Of a DNA stretch of 64,000 nucleotides, positions 17,587 through 25,831 are shown in pieces. The position numbers and the translations under genes were made by a program. Location of the stretch: assembly GCA_033762255.1 (NCBI GenBank), contig JANRLT010000020.1:62001-126000 (forward strand), in the 5' to 3' direction. Origin of the DNA: Pirellulales bacterium (lineage in GTDB: Bacteria; Planctomycetota; Planctomycetia; Pirellulales; JALHPA01). The notes beneath the pieces are model-generated. The model made no database searches and was not told where the DNA came from. It saw nothing but the letters and a program-made list of their open reading frames with translations. Position 1 is the stretch's first letter. The number at the start of each line of letters is the position of its first letter.

Positions 17587-18798
17587 TTATGGCTGCGAAG
17601 CTTTTCGCTCACGTTCTTGTGCGGCTTTGCGAATCTTTTGGTTGGCCTGTTGCAGGCGATCGGGCCATGCAAACGTGGGGGCTTGCGCGGGATCATAGCC
17701 CTGCAGGTGCCCCGTGAGCCGCGTTGCTGGCTTGGCGTAGCGCAATTCTGTATCGCCAAAGACCTCGCGGCATAACTCCGCCAGGCGGGGATCATATGCC
17801 TGCAATTCTTCCCGCGTGTTCACGTGATTATGGTCATGATCATTCTCGCGGTTATTATCAAACCAGGACTGCACCCCCTCCGCGAAATACTCGTGATAAT
17901 TCACACTGGCGTACTTACCCTTCCACAAGCCCTGGCCCATCGCGGCATCATAGGCCGCTTGCAGCCGCGTATCAAATGTCGCGTCCACATTGACCATTCC
18001 CCGTAAATGAATGTTATGGGCCAGTTCGTGGATTAAAATACACTCCGCGGCATAGGGATCGCCGGCGTAACCCAACAGGTTTTCCTCGCCACAGGAACAA
18101 AACGGATCGCGATCGCTCCCCCCGAGGCCCCGCGCCCGGGAATCCCAATAATCCCGGGCGGAAATATCCTTAAACTCTGGCTGGGGCTCCTCCCGCAACC
18201 GGGTAAATTCTGGTTGATCGGTCGTATACTCGTCAAAAGCCAGGATGCACATCCGCGCGCCGCTGTTGGTCATCGCTCGCAGGACATCCGGTCGTTTGGC
18301 CAGCATCAAATTGACCAGATAGGCGGCCTCTTTGAGGGCATATGGATTGACACGGGGCGAGGCGACAATGGGAAACCCGTTTGCCGATGTGCGTTGGGTA
18401 TAAAACGCGGGAATGCCATCGGGATCAGCCGGATCAAACCGATACGCCTGGACCGGAACCAGACTGGTGACCACCCGCTTTGATTGGGAGTCCCCGGCGT
18501 CAATTTCAAACCGATGGCCCAGCGTCGTGGTGATGATGGTCTCTTTTCCCGGTTCGACATTCCCCTGCAGAATACTTTCGCTGTCGGTTTTTAACCAGTG
18601 GACGCGAATAGCCTTGTCGCCGCCGTTGATAATTTGCAGAATGGCCGCACGGGATTTTTCAGGCTGTGGGGGCGAATTCGTGGAATTTTCCCGCGCGGGG
18701 GATGAGGCGGGTTCTTCGGCCAGCGTGGTCGCAAGAGAAGTGACCACCAGTAGCCATACCAATGGTTTAAAAAATCGCATAAAAGCTCGCCTGTTCAT
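17587..18798 (-). CDS. Exported zinc metalloprotease with VHL-beta-like N-terminal domain
   Basis: 403 residues; the ATG at codon 7 is an alternative start. The signal peptide covers about 1-27 (WLLVVTSLATTLAEE). Residues 52-100 (ILQIINGGDKAIRVHWLK ... VEPGKETIIT ... GHRFEID) resemble the von Hippel-Lindau beta domain ('N-s-x-V-x-WL...L-pG...T-y-GH-w'). The zinc site is HELAHNIH (His257, Glu258, His261), and YHEYFAEG (302-308) probably supplies the downstream glutamate ligand, as in gluzincins of the lethal-factor/ATLF type. Two cysteines, CSCGEE, lie at 234-239. The substrate is unknown. The C-terminus is basic and helical. Single gene, on the minus strand. Confidence 0.8.
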   Translation of the reverse strand: MNRRAFMRFFKPLVWLLVVTSLATTLAEEPASSPARENSTNSPPQPEKSRAAILQIINGGDKAIRVHWLKTDSESILQGNVEPGKETIITTTLGHRFEIDAGDSQSKRVVTSLVPVQAYRFDPADPDGIPAFYTQRTSANGFPIVASPRVNPYALKEAAYLVNLMLAKRPDVLRAMTNSGARMCILAFDEYTTDQPEFTRLREEPQPEFKDISARDYWDSRARGLGGSDRDPFCSCGEENLLGYAGDPYAAECILIHELAHNIHLRGMVNVDATFDTRLQAAYDAAMGQGLWKGKYASVNYHEYFAEGVQSWFDNNRENDHDHNHVNTREELQAYDPRLAELCREVFGDTELRYAKPATRLTGHLQGYDPAQAPTFAWPDRLQQANQKIRKAAQERERKASQP

Positions 18799-18835
18799 GG
18801 TTAAGGTTGACCGTCTAGCATGAATTGTCGTTTAA

Positions 18836-19762
18836 TCACCCCTTCCGCGCTACCACCACCCGGGCCAACTGTGCCAGGTCCTTGACCGTGGGCTGCGTTT
18901 CCAGGCTCGGCTCTTGACGCAGCAGTTCCAGCACAGCCTCTTCGATCATGGGGCTAATCTCGCACAAAAACCACCCCCCCGGCTTAAGTTGCGCCGCGGC
19001 TTGCGGGATAAGCCGGGAGATGATTTCCGTCCCGGTCGGCCCACCCACCAGTGCCCCGCGCGGTTCGTAGTCACGCACGGTTTTATCCAGCGCGGCGTAT
19101 TCCGGCTCGCTAATGTAGGGGGGATTGCTGAGCACCAGATCCCACCGGGGCCGGTCGTCAAAACCCGCCAGCAAATCCCCCTCGACAAAGGTGACTCGTT
19201 CCGCCACGCCCAGACTGGCGGCGTTTTGCCGGGCGATCTCGAGCGCGGCGGGGCTATTATCGATCGCGGTCACGTCAGCGCCTGGCGCGCGTATTCCATT
19301 TAACATCAGTGGCGGGGCGTGCTTGGCGATGGTGATCGCGATGATCCCGCTACCGGTCCCCACATCGGCCACGGCCGCTGGTTCACCGGGTTGGCCGCTC
19401 TCGGCCAGTGCCGCGGAGCGTTCCTTAAGAATGTCGAGCGCCTTCACGACTAGAAATTCGGTCTCGGGGCGGGGAATGAGCACATCCGGCGTCACAAGAA
19501 AGGGAAGCGAATAGAATTCCCGTTTTCCCACCAAATACGCCACGGGCCGGCCCGCCGCCCGCTGCTTGACTAGTTCTCGATACTGGTTGCGCAGTTCATC
19601 GCTGGCCACTTCGTCAAAGGCCGTATACAGCATGATCCGCTGGCAATTGCGGCAGTGCGCCAAGAGCACTTCGGCATCCAACCGGGGCGTGTCCGAACCC
19701 TGCTTTTTCAAAAAGTCCGCCGTCCATTGCAGCAATCGGCCGATGGTCCAGGTTTCTGACAT
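18836..19762 (-). CDS. prmC: Peptide chain release factor N5-glutamine methyltransferase
   Basis: 308 residues. PrmC methylates the Gln of the GGQ motif in release factors using S-adenosylmethionine. The N-terminal helical domain (about 1-85) precedes the SAM site DVGTGSGIIAITIAKH and the catalytic NPPYI box. GGGAGG lies before the ATG at 19762. It follows prfA by 76 bp on the same strand, the classical prfA-prmC order, so enzyme and substrate are co-transcribed. Confidence 0.96.
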   Translation of the reverse strand: MSETWTIGRLLQWTADFLKKQGSDTPRLDAEVLLAHCRNCQRIMLYTAFDEVASDELRNQYRELVKQRAAGRPVAYLVGKREFYSLPFLVTPDVLIPRPETEFLVVKALDILKERSAALAESGQPGEPAAVADVGTGSGIIAITIAKHAPPLMLNGIRAPGADVTAIDNSPAALEIARQNAASLGVAERVTFVEGDLLAGFDDRPRWDLVLSNPPYISEPEYAALDKTVRDYEPRGALVGGPTGTEIISRLIPQAAAQLKPGGWFLCEISPMIEEAVLELLRQEPSLETQPTVKDLAQLARVVVARKG

Positions 19763-19838
19763 GCCGCCTCCCTGATAATCGCCAGAATATTATGGCTAAA
19801 GCATCCCCTGTCGGCCATTACTCACTACCTACCACTGT

Positions 19839-20912
19839 CTACTCCGCCACGCCCATGTTCGCGCGTTGTTCGTTGCGGGCATAGTCCAGCAGGGCGTCGG
19901 TGACGGGCTGCAAATTTCCGGCGATGATGGAATCAAGTTTATAAAGTGAAAGGTTGATGCGGTGGTCGGTGACGCGGTTGTCGGGAAAGTTGTACGTGCG
20001 GATCCGTTCGCTGCGATCACCGCTGCCGATCAGTGTTTTGCGTTCGGCGGCCCGCTTGTCCATTTCGGCTTGTTGCTTATGTTCGTACAGTTTAGTCTTT
20101 AATACGCGGAGGGCCTTGGCCAGATTTTTGTGCTGGCTTTTTTCATCCTGGCATTGGACCACGATATTTGTTTCATAATGGGTCAGCCGCACCGCCGATT
20201 CGGTCTTATTGACATGCTGCCCGCCGGGACCGCTGGCGCAAAATTTGTCCAATCGATAATCACTGGGCTTGAGGTCGATTTCCACGTCTTCCGGCTCGGG
20301 TAGCACGGCGACCGTGGCAGCGGAGGTATGGATCCGCCCCTTGGCCTCTGTCTCGGGAACGCGCTGCACGCGATGTCCCCCCGATTCGTATTGCAATTCG
20401 CGAAACACCCCTTCTCCCTCGATTCCCAGGGTGATTTCCTTAAAACCCCCCAGGTCGCTGGCGCTCAGGTCCATAACTTCGACCTTCCAGCCGCGCCCCT
20501 CGCAATAATACTTGTACATATCGTACAGGTCCCGGGCAAACAGGGCGGCCTCGTCGCCGCCGGTCCCCGCGCGAATTTCCATGATCACCCGCGCCCGGTT
20601 GGCGTCCTCCCCTCCAATGGTCAGGTCTAGCAGCTCATTCCACACCGCCTCTCGATCCGCGCGCAGGGTGGAAATTTCGGACTCAGCTAGTTCCCGCAGG
20701 TCGGCGTCCGCCGTGGCAATCATTTCATTGGTTTCTACAATTTGCTGATTCAGTTCCTTAAAGCGGCGATACTTAAGCGCTAATTTTGCCAAGGAGCCAT
20801 GCTCGCGCGAATAAGCCGCCATCCTGGAACCATCCGCCTGGACAGCGGGGTCCACGAGCGCCTGTTCCAATTCGGTAAACCGGGCCAATTTTTTTTCTAA
20901 TTCGTCGCGCAT
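19839..20912 (-). CDS. prfA: Peptide chain release factor 1
   Basis: 357 residues, normal for RF1, which terminates translation at UAA and UAG. The GGQ peptidyl-hydrolysis motif is in [20 protein letters not shown]. The codon-recognition tripeptide is PET in [14 protein letters not shown], a variant of the P-x-T pattern that distinguishes RF1 from RF2 (SPF). The N-terminal helical domain and C-terminal [15 protein letters not shown] block are complete. It sits between rpmE and prmC. Confidence 0.97.
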   Translation of the reverse strand: MRDELEKKLARFTELEQALVDPAVQADGSRMAAYSREHGSLAKLALKYRRFKELNQQIVETNEMIATADADLRELAESEISTLRADREAVWNELLDLTIGGEDANRARVIMEIRAGTGGDEAALFARDLYDMYKYYCEGRGWKVEVMDLSASDLGGFKEITLGIEGEGVFRELQYESGGHRVQRVPETEAKGRIHTSAATVAVLPEPEDVEIDLKPSDYRLDKFCASGPGGQHVNKTESAVRLTHYETNIVVQCQDEKSQHKNLAKALRVLKTKLYEHKQQAEMDKRAAERKTLIGSGDRSERIRTYNFPDNRVTDHRINLSLYKLDSIIAGNLQPVTDALLDYARNEQRANMGVAE

Positions 20913-21224
20913 AGCGCACCAGCAAACACGCCAATAATAAGGAAATGTTGGGGGTTAAGCGGGTATCTTTGCCAAGATACACCGTTTATGAAAATTTAGC
21001 ACCGGCAAGTCCGGGCTAGCTGCGGGAAACCACGAATCACCCCTTTATATAAAGGGGCCCGTTAAATTAAAGAGACTGCCGGTCCGCACAGGGTGAGCCG
21101 AATCTCTTTATGTCGTTTCCAAGCCGCACGGGATGGCGATGCAATAGAAGACACGCTGGGGGGCGTGAGAGACCGTTCAACGCCGACACGCCCCGCGCGG
21201 ATCATCGCCATAGAGCGTCCCGGG
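20913..21224. other. rpmE-prfA spacer with perfect 18-bp palindrome
   Basis: 312 bp. The palindrome CCCCTTTAT/ATAAAGGGG lies at 21040-21057. It is not followed by a T run on either strand, so it looks more like an operator or protein-binding site than a terminator. No gene is visible; the promoter of prfA-prmC may lie here. Confidence 0.5.
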
Positions 21225-21485
21225 CTAAGATTCCGCCGCGGCGGGAGCTTCGCTGGCTTTCTTGCCCCGCTTGAGGCTGGCCAGTCCCGTGCTAGAAAAC
21301 TTATTCTTGAACTTTTCGATGCGGCCCGCGGTGTCGACAAATTTCAGCTTGCCGGTAAAAAACGGGTGGCAAGAGTTGCAAATATCAACCTTCAACTCGG
21401 GCACCGTGCTGCGCGTTTGAAACGTGTTGCCACAACCACAGCTTACCGTGGTCAGGACATAACGGGGATGAATATCTTTTTTCAT
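21225..21485 (-). CDS. rpmE: 50S ribosomal protein L31
   Basis: 86 residues. [20 protein letters not shown] and the later [12 protein letters not shown] identify zinc-binding (C+) L31; the cysteines at 16, 18, 37 and 40 form the metal site. The C-terminal tail after RIEKFKNKF is extended by about 18 Lys/Ala-rich residues. rpmE heads the common rpmE-prfA-prmC arrangement. Confidence 0.96.
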   Translation of the reverse strand: MKKDIHPRYVLTTVSCGCGNTFQTRSTVPELKVDICNSCHPFFTGKLKFVDTAGRIEKFKNKFSSTGLASLKRGKKASEAPAAAES

Positions 21486-21767
21486 GGTCTCATTCCACGG
21501 TTAAAGCTGTTACGTTCCACAGGGAAAGCCGAACCCGCAAATATCTAGTTCTTTTCGTAACTTGCGGGAGCAACTCTGTTGTTGAAATGGGAATTTAGCA
21601 TTATATTCGGCCAAAAATCCGGGGACAAGGGGGCCAAATCGGCATTTACCCGTTTCCACTTCGCCACTCATTTTTTGTCCTTATAATAATGTATACTTAA
21701 ATGTCAAAATTCATCGAATTTCCCACTTTCCCCCCGTTCTCCTATTTTGCCGCCCCCCCTCCGCCTC

Positions 21768-22355
21768 ATGTCCCGCACCGCCACGATCGCGCGCAAAACA
21801 GCCGAAACCGACATCCAACTCACCCTCAATCTGAATGGGGGCGGAAATAGCCAAATCCAGACCGGTATCGGCTTTTTTGACCACATGCTGACCCTCTTTG
21901 CCAAGCATGGGGCCTTTGACCTGGAAATCCTCGCGACCGGGGACCTGCATGTCGATCAGCACCACACCGTCGAGGATACCGGCATCGCCCTGGGCCAGGC
22001 CCTCAAACAAGCCCTGGGGGACAAGGCCGGCATCCAGCGGTATGGCCACTTTACCCTGCCGATGGAAGAAACCCTGGTCACCACCGCCATCGACCTGAGT
22101 GGCCGATACGCCCTGGTCCTGCTGGCTCCCTTCACCACGGCCAAGATTGGCGACTTTGACAGCGAACTGGTCGAGGACTTTTGGCAGGCCTTTGCCGCCA
22201 ATGGACTGCTGAACCTGCACATCCTGCTGCATCATGGGCGTAACAACCACCACATTGCCGAGGCCATCTTTAAGGCCACTGCCCGCGCCCTGCGCATGGC
22301 GGTCTCCGCCGATCCCCGGATGCCGGGCATCCCTAGTACCAAGGGAAGTTTGTAA
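21768..22355 (+). CDS. hisB: Imidazoleglycerol-phosphate dehydratase
   Basis: 195 residues from the ATG at 21768 ([16 protein letters not shown]); the seven upstream codons are not conserved in the family. HisB removes water from imidazole glycerol phosphate. The metal-binding repeats are FFDHML (His39), DQHHTVED (63-70) and [12 protein letters not shown] (near 155-170). This is the monofunctional dehydratase, without the phosphatase domain of enterobacteria. It is about 20 kb from hisD-hisC, so histidine genes are dispersed in this genome. Confidence 0.96.
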   Translation: MSRTATIARKTAETDIQLTLNLNGGGNSQIQTGIGFFDHMLTLFAKHGAFDLEILATGDLHVDQHHTVEDTGIALGQALKQALGDKAGIQRYGHFTLPMEETLVTTAIDLSGRYALVLLAPFTTAKIGDFDSELVEDFWQAFAANGLLNLHILLHHGRNNHHIAEAIFKATARALRMAVSADPRMPGIPSTKGSL

Positions 22356-22559
22356 GAGGAGCGTTAGAGTCATTGAGCAGTGGAGTAATGGAAGAGGTGA
22401 TAGAATTTGTACAAATTCAGGGATCGAGGAAGTAGATCTGAAATCTGAAATTTCAAATCTAAGATCATTGATTTGCCTTTACCCTCCTTCTCCCCTTTTC
22501 CACCTTCCACCCTTTCCGCATTCTTAATTCGGCATTCTTCATTCTTCATTGCACCCCCC

Positions 22560-22880
22560 ATGCCTGATTTTGTCACTGTCGCCCAGGTTGGTTCGATTCC
22601 CGAGCACCAGGGAATCACGGTTACCGTGGGGGAGCGTCTCATCGCGATTTTTTATGAAAATGGCCAATATTTGGCGATTGACGACTTGTGCCCGCATATG
22701 GGGGCCTCTTTGGGGGCGGGGGAGTGTCACGGCGGCGTGGTCGCCTGTCCCTGGCATGCGTGGCGGTTCCGCGTGAGCGATGGTTGCTGGCTGGACAATC
22801 CGCGGATTAAAATTGATAGCTTTCCGGTGCGCATCCAGGGGTCGGATATCCAAGTTGCCCTGCCTGATCCTGCAACATCC
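22560..22880 (+). CDS. Rieske [2Fe-2S] protein, NirD/biphenyl-dioxygenase-ferredoxin type
   Basis: 107 residues. The cluster ligands are Cys44, His46, Cys63 and His66 (CPHMG ... CPWHAW). The small size and lack of a leader point to a soluble ferredoxin-like or NirD-like electron carrier. The partner oxidoreductase is not in the window. The upstream 200 bp is pyrimidine-rich and contains repeat debris, so regulation is unclear. The TfoX-domain gene follows 38 bp later on the same strand and may be co-transcribed. Confidence 0.88.
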
Positions 22881-22920
22881 TAATGATTTAACGTTTTTCT
22901 TTTTACATTGGTCCGCCGCT

Positions 22921-23427
22921 ATGCCCCCGTTGGATGACCGCATTGCCGAGGTACTGGCCCGCTTGCGCCTCTTACCACGGGTCACGGTTCGCAAAATGTT
23001 TGGCGGGGCGGGATTGTACTGCCAAGGGGTGATCTTTGGCTTGATCGCGGATGGGCGGTTGTATTTTCGCGTGGATGAGGAGTCGCGCGGCCCCTACGAG
23101 GCGGCGGGGATGAGTTTTTTTGTGCCTTGGCCCGAAAAAGTCATCAACGATAAGCCGCAACATGCCATGCGTAGCTACTACGAAGTCCCGCCCCGCATTG
23201 AACGCAGCCCGGAGGAACTATGCCAATGGGCCAGTACGGCCCTGGCAATTGCCCAAAAAAACAGCAAGGTAAGGAAAAAATCCACCCCAAAGCGCAAAAA
23301 CGCAAACAATTCCAGCCGCACCACAAAGCGCAAAAGTTCAACCAAACAAAAAAGCCTCTCCAAGCGAAAAAGTCAGCTCCCAATGCAAATAAAATCCCAA
23401 CCACGAAAAAGGCCCGGATTGGAATAA
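22921..23427 (+). CDS. TfoX N-terminal domain protein with basic tail
   Basis: 168 residues from the ATG at 22921. Residues 8-105 match the TfoX N-terminal domain (VRKMFGGAGLYCQGVIFGLI, GRLYFRVDE, MRSYYEVPP). Residues 113-168 form an unusual tail: 21 of 56 are Lys or Arg, mixed with Ser/Thr/Asn/Gln, resembling a histone-H1-like or linker-type nucleic-acid-binding tail. The TfoX C-terminal domain is absent. The function is unknown; competence regulation cannot be assumed. Confidence 0.82.
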   Translation: MPPLDDRIAEVLARLRLLPRVTVRKMFGGAGLYCQGVIFGLIADGRLYFRVDEESRGPYEAAGMSFFVPWPEKVINDKPQHAMRSYYEVPPRIERSPEELCQWASTALAIAQKNSKVRKKSTPKRKNANNSSRTTKRKSSTKQKSLSKRKSQLPMQIKSQPRKRPGLE

Positions 23428-23576
23428 AATTGTTCCGGCCAAGCTGAAAAAAGAGGCATTTTAGCTCTTGCCGCCAGCGCTAGCTGATTCAAGGTCAGCG
23501 AAATTTGCCGCTGAATTGCGCCAGGATTGCGCAGGAATGTGTCATGAGAAGCAATTTCCATCCCACATACGAAAAA

Positions 23577-23637
23577 AACCACCTTGCCGCATCCCTTTCT
23601 GCCCCGAAACAAAAGGGATTAGGCTGGCAAGGTGGTT
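23577..23637 (-). terminator. Nested hairpin with T tract on minus strand
   Basis: The outer 12-bp arms AACCACCTTGCC (23577-23588) and GGCAAGGTGGTT (23626-23637) enclose inner 8-bp arms ATCCCTTT and AAAGGGAT. Read leftward, the outer arm is continued by T residues (nine in total), as in an intrinsic terminator. No minus-strand gene ends here, so either it serves an unseen small RNA, acts bidirectionally for the TfoX gene, or is a mobile palindrome. Confidence 0.6.
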
Positions 23638-23844
23638 CATAAATGTGGGCTTCACACCCAATTCAAAAATATAACTAAGCATAACTCAACTAATCGTTTT
23701 GCAAATTTAACACATTTTGTAGGTCCAAACCGGCAAAAAACCGGCAAGTTGCGATTTTTGCGCATCCGGTTTAGGATATTTACACGACTGAATGCTTCGT
23801 TTGTGTCGATCTCCTGCGGCCCTGGTGAGAATTAAGAGGCAACC
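23638..23844. other. AT-rich spacer upstream of XRE regulator
   Basis: Contains direct repeats CCGGCAAAAAACCGGCAA (near 23730). It is probably promoter DNA for the regulator; a minus-strand small RNA ending in the nested hairpin cannot be excluded. Confidence 0.35.
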
Positions 23845-24480
23845 ATGCCGACAGTAACGCCCCTGGGAGACAAACTCCGCCACCTGCGTGTCGCCCACGG
23901 CCTAAAGCAATTGGAGTTGGCCTTGCGCGCGGGAGTTTCCGAGCGAACGGTGCGTTCCGCGGAAAAAGGTGTGCCAATACGCTACGACCTGCTGGAGTTT
24001 CTGGCGATCGCCCTGGGGGTGCCGCTGCACGAAGTTTCGGTCCCCTCTAGCGAATTAAATGAGCTGCTGCGGTGGCGAAAGAATTGTCAAATTCTTATGG
24101 ATTCCGCGAAAGAAGCATTGCTCGAACGCAAGCCTACCATCCTTTTGGATGTCGCCCATCCCAACTTGGCGATTTATTATTTTGGAGCGTTGCGGCGGGT
24201 AGAATCCATCAACGAAATGTTGGGGGAGTATCATGGGCGGGACGGCATCCACCAATTCATAGAAAACGCCGACCGTTTTTGGGAAAAATCCCAGACGGGT
24301 TTGATCACGATGGAGTCACCCGCCGGGTCGGGGGATACGGTGCAACTGGGGGGATATCACGAGTTTTTACAAGACGATGGCCAGAGCATTTGGGGACGAT
24401 ACTCGCTGATCGCAGATTTTGACGGAGGGGCGCTACGCTCGCTGCAAGGAATTATGGTGCCAGGCACCCCGCAACAATAA
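23845..24480 (+). CDS. XRE-type regulator fused to a SnoaL/NTF2-like domain
   Basis: 211 residues. A helix-turn-helix of the XRE/Cro type occupies about 7-61 (LGDKLRHLRVAHGLKQLELALR ... SERTVRSAEKGVP; the first stretch is residues 7-28). Residues 75-205 (ILMDSAKEALLERKPTILLD ... YHGRDGIHQFIENADRFW) have the pattern of a SnoaL/NTF2-like cone-shaped domain that could bind a small ligand. AAGAGG stands 7 nt before the ATG. The domain pair suggests a ligand-responsive DNA-binding protein; target genes are unknown, possibly the neighbours or itself. A GTAG-headed palindrome lies 13 bp after the stop. Confidence 0.8.
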   Translation: MPTVTPLGDKLRHLRVAHGLKQLELALRAGVSERTVRSAEKGVPIRYDLLEFLAIALGVPLHEVSVPSSELNELLRWRKNCQILMDSAKEALLERKPTILLDVAHPNLAIYYFGALRRVESINEMLGEYHGRDGIHQFIENADRFWEKSQTGLITMESPAGSGDTVQLGGYHEFLQDDGQSIWGRYSLIADFDGGALRSLQGIMVPGTPQQ

Positions 24481-24493
24481 GAGTTGTAACTAT

Positions 24494-24517
24494 GTAGCGG
24501 CATTCGCCAGAATGCCG
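24494..24517 (+). repeat. GTAG-headed 24-nt palindrome
   Basis: GTAG, arm CGGCATTC, loop GCCA, arm GAATGCCG, placed 13 bp downstream of the XRE gene. Confidence 0.7.
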
Positions 24518-24644
24518 AAAAACCCTCGTATTGCAAACATTTACACGCCACCCCGCCGCATGCGCAGAAATGATTACCATTTTGTAATTTCAATATTTTG
24601 CTTGAATAGCGCTTTGCCACCATTATACTACTGATGCGTATGTT

Positions 24645-24684
24645 TACTGATCAGTTTACGCCCACGCACCGGTTTTTGTATAAT
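24645..24684 (+). promoter_or_regulatory. Candidate promoter and operator of PEP-CTERM gene
   Basis: TATAAT (24679-24684) lies 18 nt after TTTACG (24655-24660). A perfect ACTGATCAGT palindrome (24646-24655) abuts the -35 and could bind a regulator. The coding start is 28 bp downstream. Confidence 0.5.
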
Positions 24685-24712
24685 TCCGCAGTTTTCAACA
24701 GGGAATCCGCTC

Positions 24713-25546
24713 ATGAATCGCAGCTTTGCAATTGTACTTTGGTGCTGGACGACTTTCATGGTGGCGCCGCTCTGGCTAGCTAGCTCTCGTCCCGCGAACG
24801 CCAGCCTGGTTTATTCAAACGACTTTGAAAGCAATACGACGGGCTTTACGAACGCGGGCGTGCTGCCGGCACTGACACGGACGAACCTTCCCACTGATGG
24901 AGGCGGATTAGCCTCGCCGAATCAATCGCAGTGGCTGGGCCGCCTGGGTCATAATATTGCCAAGAGCACCGCGAATAAAGAAATTGTGAACCTGTCTGTT
25001 GCGGGACTGACACCGGGGCAGTCGTATATCGTCGCCTTTGATTTGCTCATCGGCGCGTCCTGGGACGGGGCGGCTAACGGTTACGGCACCGATGCCTGGT
25101 ACTTTTCTGTTAATGGCACGCGGCTGGTGGACACCATGTTCTCTAACGGAGACCAAGGCCGGGACTACGGCGCGTATTCTCCCCAGCGTTACAGCGATAC
25201 GCATTTTGCCGACCCCAACTTGCCGGATGTTGCCGCTTTTACGGGGGCGGAGTTTTCCCGGCGAGAAGGCCCCGGCTACAGCGGTTATTATGGCATTTAC
25301 TATTTCAGCCGCGGCGCAAACAACCCGACTTTAACTTTTACGGCAACCGCCTCGACCGCCACGCTCGAGTGGGCTCGATTTAGCGGAGGTGTGAATTTTG
25401 GCGATAGCGGCGACGAGTACTGGGCACTGGATAACGTGGCCGTAACCCTCGTGCCAGAACCGTCCAGCGTTGCGCTGCTCGCCTCGACCTTGGTGGTATT
25501 CGGCGGAATATGCCTGCGTCGACGGCGACGCGTGGTGGTATCGTAG
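24713..25546 (+). CDS. PEP-CTERM sorting-domain protein
   Basis: 277 residues. The signal peptide covers 1-31 (ending PANASL). The body is a beta-rich extracellular domain (DFES-x-T-GF, LTPGQSYIVAFDL, WALDNVAVTLV) like choice-of-anchor or lectin-like folds. The C-terminal PEP-CTERM signal VPEPSSVALLASTLVVFGG is followed by the RRRRR stop, recognised by an exosortase that cleaves and relocates the protein. The role of the body is unknown. A second PEP-CTERM protein lies at 46.6 kb. Confidence 0.9.
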   Translation: MNRSFAIVLWCWTTFMVAPLWLASSRPANASLVYSNDFESNTTGFTNAGVLPALTRTNLPTDGGGLASPNQSQWLGRLGHNIAKSTANKEIVNLSVAGLTPGQSYIVAFDLLIGASWDGAANGYGTDAWYFSVNGTRLVDTMFSNGDQGRDYGAYSPQRYSDTHFADPNLPDVAAFTGAEFSRREGPGYSGYYGIYYFSRGANNPTLTFTATASTATLEWARFSGGVNFGDSGDEYWALDNVAVTLVPEPSSVALLASTLVVFGGICLRRRRRVVVS

Positions 25547-25639
25547 GGCGAAACTGGTTCGGCCAATAATAGGCTAAATATACGGCCAACGGTGCCAATA
25601 CGAACGCGGCGGATCACGATCCGGCCCACAAGGCTTTCA

Positions 25640-25663
25640 CGGCACCGGGACGGTGCCTGCTAC
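25640..25663 (-). repeat. GTAG-headed palindrome, identical to the 4.5-kb array unit
   Basis: The minus strand is identical to the 24-nt unit of the 4506-4760 array. It is followed by TGAAAGCC, shared with the copy at 25808. Confidence 0.85.
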
Positions 25664-25807
25664 AATTGCAGCGCGTCGCTGCAAAACTGTTTGGCGATAG
25701 AGTCGCCGCTTACAGATTGGCTCCTCCGTGAACCTCGGTCTTTCCTCCGTGACTCCGTGTTAGATGTATTTTCTAGTCTGGCTGGACAGCGCTGGTTCTG
25801 GCTTTCA

Positions 25808-25831
25808 CGGCACCGGGACGGTGCCTGCTAC
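25808..25831 (-). repeat. GTAG-headed palindrome supplying a stop codon
   Basis: The same 24-nt unit as at 25640 and in the array. Its TAG (25830-25828) is the stop codon of the unknown protein gene 25828-26547. Confidence 0.88.

Noticed and set aside
21711-22373. 220-codon frame antisense to hisB
   Set aside because: A GC-driven shadow of a certain hisB gene, with no domain of its own.
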